Source: CADEDH01 sp965263455
GTDB lineage: Bacteria > Actinomycetota > Acidimicrobiia > Acidimicrobiales > SZUA-35
Reading direction: 5' to 3'
DNA length: 64,000 bases
Assembly: GCA_965263455.1 (NCBI GenBank)
Contig: CBDHHN010000002.1
Location: 558,001-622,000, forward strand
Position numbers and translations under genes: made by a program. The stretch's first letter is position 1. Every line of letters starts with the position of its first letter. Shown piece by piece: positions 60,872 to 64,000 of this stretch. The notes under the pieces were generated by a model. The model was not told where the DNA came from and did no database searches. It saw only the letters and a program-made list of their open reading frames with translations.

Positions 60872-62224
60872 TCAGGCCGAGGCCCCGGACAGGGTGACGC
60901 CACCCACGACCAGGGACGGGGTGCTGACCCCGCTGGGCAGGTGTGCCACGTCGGCGCCGACCCTGGTCACGTCGAGCAGGAGTCGCTGGAGGGTGGAGCC
61001 GATGGTGCATTCGCTCACGGGCTCGGCGACCTGACCGTTGCGGATCATGCGGCCCTCGACCCCGACCGAGAAGTCACCCGACACCGGGTTGACCCCGCTG
61101 TGGAGGCCGGCCAGCGAATACACGAGGAGACCCAGGTCGGTGTCGGCGATGAACTCCTCCAGCGAACCGTCCCCCGGATTGACGGCCAAGGCGTGGACGC
61201 CGGGGGCGGGGAGGCCCCTGGTGCCACGAACGGCGGAGCCGGTCGAGCCGTGACCGGACCGGCGCCCGGTGTAGGAGTCATGGAGGAAGCCCTGGAGGAC
61301 GCCGGCTTCGACCAGGGGGACCCGCCGACAGGCCAGACCCTCGCCGTCGTAGCTGTCGGCCCCCAACGAGTCGGGATCGGTGGCGTCGTCGACGAAGGAC
61401 AGCAGGGGCGACGCCACCTGCTCCCCCACCCGGTCCACGAAGGGCGAGCGGCCCTTGAGCACCCGGTCGCCGGTCAGGGTCCCCGAGATCAGACCGAGCA
61501 CGGTGGCGGACAGGTGGGGGTCGAGCACGAGATCCACCGTTGTGGTGGCCGGCTTGGTCGCTCCGATGGAGCCCACGGTGTGTTCGACCGCCCGCTCCAC
61601 CACCCGATCGAGGTCGAGCTCCGACGGCTGGCGGGCACCGTCGTAGGCGAAGCCGGTCTGGGTCCGATCACCGTCGGCGGCCAGGGGTTGCACCATCAAG
61701 GTGCACGACGTGGAGGCGTTCGTGGCCTCGATGCCCGACGTGGCGGCCAGGGCGAAGCCCGCCTCGGCATCCCCGTAGCTCGCCACCCGGACCCCCGTGA
61801 TCCGGGGGTCGCGGGCCTTGACCCGGCGCTCCAGCTCCAGGGCCAACTCGATCTTGTCGGGGTTGGCGGTGGCCGCCACCCCATCGCGCCACAGGTCGAT
61901 GTCGACGGCGGGGACGCCGTCGGGTTGGGCGATGCCGACGTGGGGATCGGCCTCGGCGAACCGGGCGTTATCCCGGGCGTCGGCCAGCACCTCGGCCACC
62001 ACCTCGGGCTCCAGGGTGCCGGCCGAGGCGAAGCCCTCGCGACCCTCGACCAGGACCCGGACACCGATGCCCGAGTTGTCGGCAGTGGTCAGCGACTCGA
62101 CCTCGCCGTCGTAGACCCGGATGGAGCGGGACCGGCCCTCGGAGCAGGCCACCTCGATCTCCTCGCCGGGGCGGGCCTGCTCGACGACGCTCCGGGCCAG
62201 GCTCAGCAGTTCCTCGGGGTTCAT
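60872..62224 (-). CDS. tldE: Metallopeptidase-related protein TldE/PmbA
   Basis: 450 residues. Non-catalytic partner of TldD in a heterodimeric protease that trims unfolded peptides and ribosomally made peptide natural products. Seen: N-terminal SIRVYDGEVESLTTADNSGIGVRV, LLSFVDDATDPDSLGADSYDGEG, VNPVSGDFSVGVEG near the end; no HExxxH, as expected. ATG 62224 overlaps the tldD stop (ATGA). Confidence 0.93.
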   Translation of the reverse strand: MNPEELLSLARSVVEQARPGEEIEVACSEGRSRSIRVYDGEVESLTTADNSGIGVRVLVEGREGFASAGTLEPEVVAEVLADARDNARFAEADPHVGIAQPDGVPAVDIDLWRDGVAATANPDKIELALELERRVKARDPRITGVRVASYGDAEAGFALAATSGIEATNASTSCTLMVQPLAADGDRTQTGFAYDGARQPSELDLDRVVERAVEHTVGSIGATKPATTTVDLVLDPHLSATVLGLISGTLTGDRVLKGRSPFVDRVGEQVASPLLSFVDDATDPDSLGADSYDGEGLACRRVPLVEAGVLQGFLHDSYTGRRSGHGSTGSAVRGTRGLPAPGVHALAVNPGDGSLEEFIADTDLGLLVYSLAGLHSGVNPVSGDFSVGVEGRMIRNGQVAEPVSECTIGSTLQRLLLDVTRVGADVAHLPSGVSTPSLVVGGVTLSGASA

Positions 62225-63606
62225 CCGGCCGTCCCGCCGATGGTGAGCTCGGTGACCCGCAGGGTGGGCACGCCGTCGCCGACGGGGACGCCCTGGCCGT
62301 CCTTGCCACAGGTCCCCGGCGGCCCCATCTCGAAGTCGTTGCCCACCGCCTCGATCTGGGTCAGCACCTTCGGTCCGTTGCCGATGAGCTGGCCTTCACG
62401 GAGCGGGGCGGTCAGCTCACCGTCCTCGATGAGGTAGGCCTCGACCATGCCGAACACGAAGTCGCCGGACGCGGTGTTGACCTGACCTCCGCCGAGGCGG
62501 GCCACGTACACCCCGTTGTCGACGCCGGCGATGATGTCGGCCGGATTGGACTGGCCCCCTTCGAGATAGGTGTTGGTCATGCGGACCATGGGCAGGTGGC
62601 GATAGCTCTGACGGCGGCCGTTGCCCGACGGGGTCCGGCCCTCCTCCCGGGCCCGGATGCCGTCCCACAGGTAGTCGACGAGAATCCCGTTCTCGATGAG
62701 CACGTTGCGCTGGGCCGGGGCCCCCTCATCGTCGATGGCGTAGCGCCCCCACTCGTCGGCCATGGTGCCGTCGTCGATCAGGGTCACCAGGGGCGAGGCC
62801 ACCTGCTCGCCCATCCGTCCGGCGAAGGCCGACGCCCCCTTGCGGACCAGGTCGGCCTCCAGGCCGTGGCCGCAGGCCTCGTGGAACAGGACGCCGCCGG
62901 AGCCGGGCCCGATCACCACCGGCCAGGTCCCGGACGGGGCGGGTCGGGCCTGGAGCTTGGTCAACGCCCGCTGGGCGGCCCGGGCCGCCAGCTCCTCGAC
63001 CTGGTAGCGGTCGAACAGTTCGAACCCGACCGACAGGCCGACGCTCTCACGCCCGGTCTGGAGGCCGGCGTCGCCGGTGGCGACGCAGCTGACCGAGAAC
63101 GAGGTCCGGGTCTGGTCGTCGGAGGCCAGCACCCCGTCCGAGTTGGCGACCAGGATCCGCCGCCGGTTCTCGCCGTAGTTGGCGCTGACCTGGGTGATGG
63201 CGTCGTCGGCCGAGCGGGCCACCTCCTCGGCTCGCCGCAGCAGGTCGACCTTGGTGCCCTTGTCGACGTCCTCGGGCCGCACGGCGACCGGGCCCTCCTG
63301 GCCCGGGGCCATCGACAGCCGGCGGGTGGTGCCGGCCTCGGCGGCGGGAACGGCGTCGGCCGCGGCCCGGGCCGCCCGCAGCAGGCCATCGGGGCTGAGG
63401 TCGGCGGTGTGGGCGAACCCGGTGGACCCACCGGACACCACCCGGATGCCGGCACCCCGGTCGCGGGACGAGGCCAGGCTCTCGATCCGGCCGTCGTCGA
63501 GGCTCACCGAACCCCGCCGGGCGTCCTCGGCGAAGATCTCGGCGAACGCCGCTCCGCCCGACAACGCCTCGTCCAATACGGACTGCACCACGTCTTCGCT
63601 GATCAC
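62221..63606 (-). CDS. tldD: Metalloprotease TldD
   Basis: 461 residues. Zinc motif HEACGHGLEAD near 240 (HExxxH), N-terminal SLDDGRIESLASSRDRGAGIRV, and C-terminal NTASGDFVFGMVEAYLIEDG. Together with TldE forms the protease. GTG 63606 has TAGGGT 7 nt upstream. No precursor-peptide gene for a modified peptide is seen next to it; most genomes use TldDE as housekeeping. Confidence 0.95.
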   Translation of the reverse strand: MISEDVVQSVLDEALSGGAAFAEIFAEDARRGSVSLDDGRIESLASSRDRGAGIRVVSGGSTGFAHTADLSPDGLLRAARAAADAVPAAEAGTTRRLSMAPGQEGPVAVRPEDVDKGTKVDLLRRAEEVARSADDAITQVSANYGENRRRILVANSDGVLASDDQTRTSFSVSCVATGDAGLQTGRESVGLSVGFELFDRYQVEELAARAAQRALTKLQARPAPSGTWPVVIGPGSGGVLFHEACGHGLEADLVRKGASAFAGRMGEQVASPLVTLIDDGTMADEWGRYAIDDEGAPAQRNVLIENGILVDYLWDGIRAREEGRTPSGNGRRQSYRHLPMVRMTNTYLEGGQSNPADIIAGVDNGVYVARLGGGQVNTASGDFVFGMVEAYLIEDGELTAPLREGQLIGNGPKVLTQIEAVGNDFEMGPPGTCGKDGQGVPVGDGVPTLRVTELTIGGTAG

Positions 63607-63613
63607 GCAGCCA

Positions 63614-63619
63614 ACCCTA
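63614..63619 (-). promoter_or_regulatory. -10 element TAGGGT, leaderless start of tldD
   Basis: TAGGGT, 7 nt, then GTG 63606 on the minus strand; drives the tldD-tldE-PHP unit. Confidence 0.65.
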
Positions 63620-63781
63620 GCTGGCCCGCCCGCGGGCCCCGGAGTCCGGGTCCTCAGCCTGGATCCGGCCCCGTTCGACGTGGCGGGAACAGGGCATGGT
63701 CCCGGGGGTGGAGCCGGGTTCGGCGCGGTCGTGACGAAACCAGGGTTGACCACGAAGGGTGGGCACGCCACCGTAGGTGGT

Positions 63782-64000
63782 ATGGCACCGGCCCCCGGTC
63801 TCACCGGCTCTGCGAACCTCGTCGTCGCCGACGACGACACCGCCATCGCCCACGGCTCCGGCACCGTCCCGGTGCTGGCCACCCCTCGGGTGGTGGCACT
63901 GTGCGAGGCGGCGACCGTCGACGCCGTGGCCGCCGCCCTCGACGAGGGGACGACCACCGTGGGGGTCCAGGTCCAGCTCGACCACATCAGCCCCTCGGGG
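63782..64000 (+). CDS. FlK-like thioesterase, 3' end cut by the window edge
   Basis: First 73 residues only. Pattern GSGTVPVLATPRVVALCEAATVDAVAAAL and TTVGVQVQLDHISPSG fits the hot-dog-fold thioesterases related to fluoroacetyl-CoA thioesterase. Would hydrolyse an acyl-CoA. Start ATG 63782; CCACCGTAGGTGGT upstream is a short palindrome. The full gene should be about 130-140 residues. Confidence 0.75.
   Translation, partial: MAPAPGLTGSANLVVADDDTAIAHGSGTVPVLATPRVVALCEAATVDAVAAALDEGTTTVGVQVQLDHISPSG

Noticed and set aside
60872..63606. TldD/TldE as part of a modified-peptide (microcin-like) cluster
   Set aside because: No precursor peptide or modification enzyme nearby; layout fits the housekeeping form.

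Overview
This 64 kb window is high-GC (about 70%) actinobacterial chromosome. It fits an uncultured member of the class Acidimicrobiia best, but that rests on gene content and style only: a TIGR03084-type protein, many acyl-CoA/CaiB/thiolase-like genes, a trehalose-6-phosphate synthase, a class F sortase with a DUF4397 partner, and frequent GTG starts. There is no rRNA operon, CRISPR array, phage or insertion sequence. One tRNA-Ala(CGC) is present.

Layout. 1-6.4 kb: truncated haloalkane dehalogenase, thiolase-like protein, OtsA, hexapeptide acyltransferase and AroA. 6.4-9.4 kb: two small proteins upstream of aroA, a structured low-GC intergenic stretch, a zinc ribbon, NudC, and a PD-(D/E)XK-like hypothetical protein that appears to start at ATC. 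9.6-17 kb: cell-surface block with a pseudokinase-DUF4397 membrane protein, a class F sortase, a large LysM/BTAD protein and an A24 prepilin peptidase. 17-31 kb: DUF1996 lipoprotein, hypotheticals, PepN, metallophosphoesterase, MFS exporter, PEP-utilising-like protein, alcohol dehydrogenase, M50-like and YqeY proteins. 31-38.7 kb: BTAD regulator, two-component system, Nudix, ferredoxin reductase and ferredoxin, a thioredoxin-fold lipoprotein read through an in-frame TGA, and a sulfite-oxidase-like molybdoenzyme. 38.8-50.8 kb: M23 endopeptidase, phosphoribosyltransferase, membrane hypothetical, and a catabolic block (acyl-CoA dehydrogenase, CaiB, alcohol dehydrogenase, M29/NicX-like, DM13, PhyH, dimethylformamidase-like). 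50.9-54.6 kb: tRNA-Ala followed by a small accessory block around a PadR regulator. 54.6-64 kb: MoaC, MoaA and MoeA with a membrane protein, GalU, FmdB-like protein, PHP, TldE/TldD, and a truncated FlK-like thioesterase.

How it works together. The three cofactor genes (moaC, moaA, moeA) can supply molybdopterin to the two sulfite-oxidase-fold enzymes at 37 and 51 kb. The surface block implies a wall-associated sensor or anchor system and Flp-type pili. The 42.7-50.8 kb block looks like breakdown of CoA-activated and amide- or methyl-bearing organic compounds.

The strongest unusual signals are: (i) a candidate selenoprotein at 36135-36797, where TGA replaces the first Cys of a CxxC motif and a hairpin follows at once; (ii) at least nineteen genes with a TANNNT hexamer exactly 6-8 nt before the start codon, i.e. 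leaderless transcription; (iii) use of that rule to infer an ATC start; (iv) a pseudokinase paired with a sortase that has no arginine after its catalytic cysteine.
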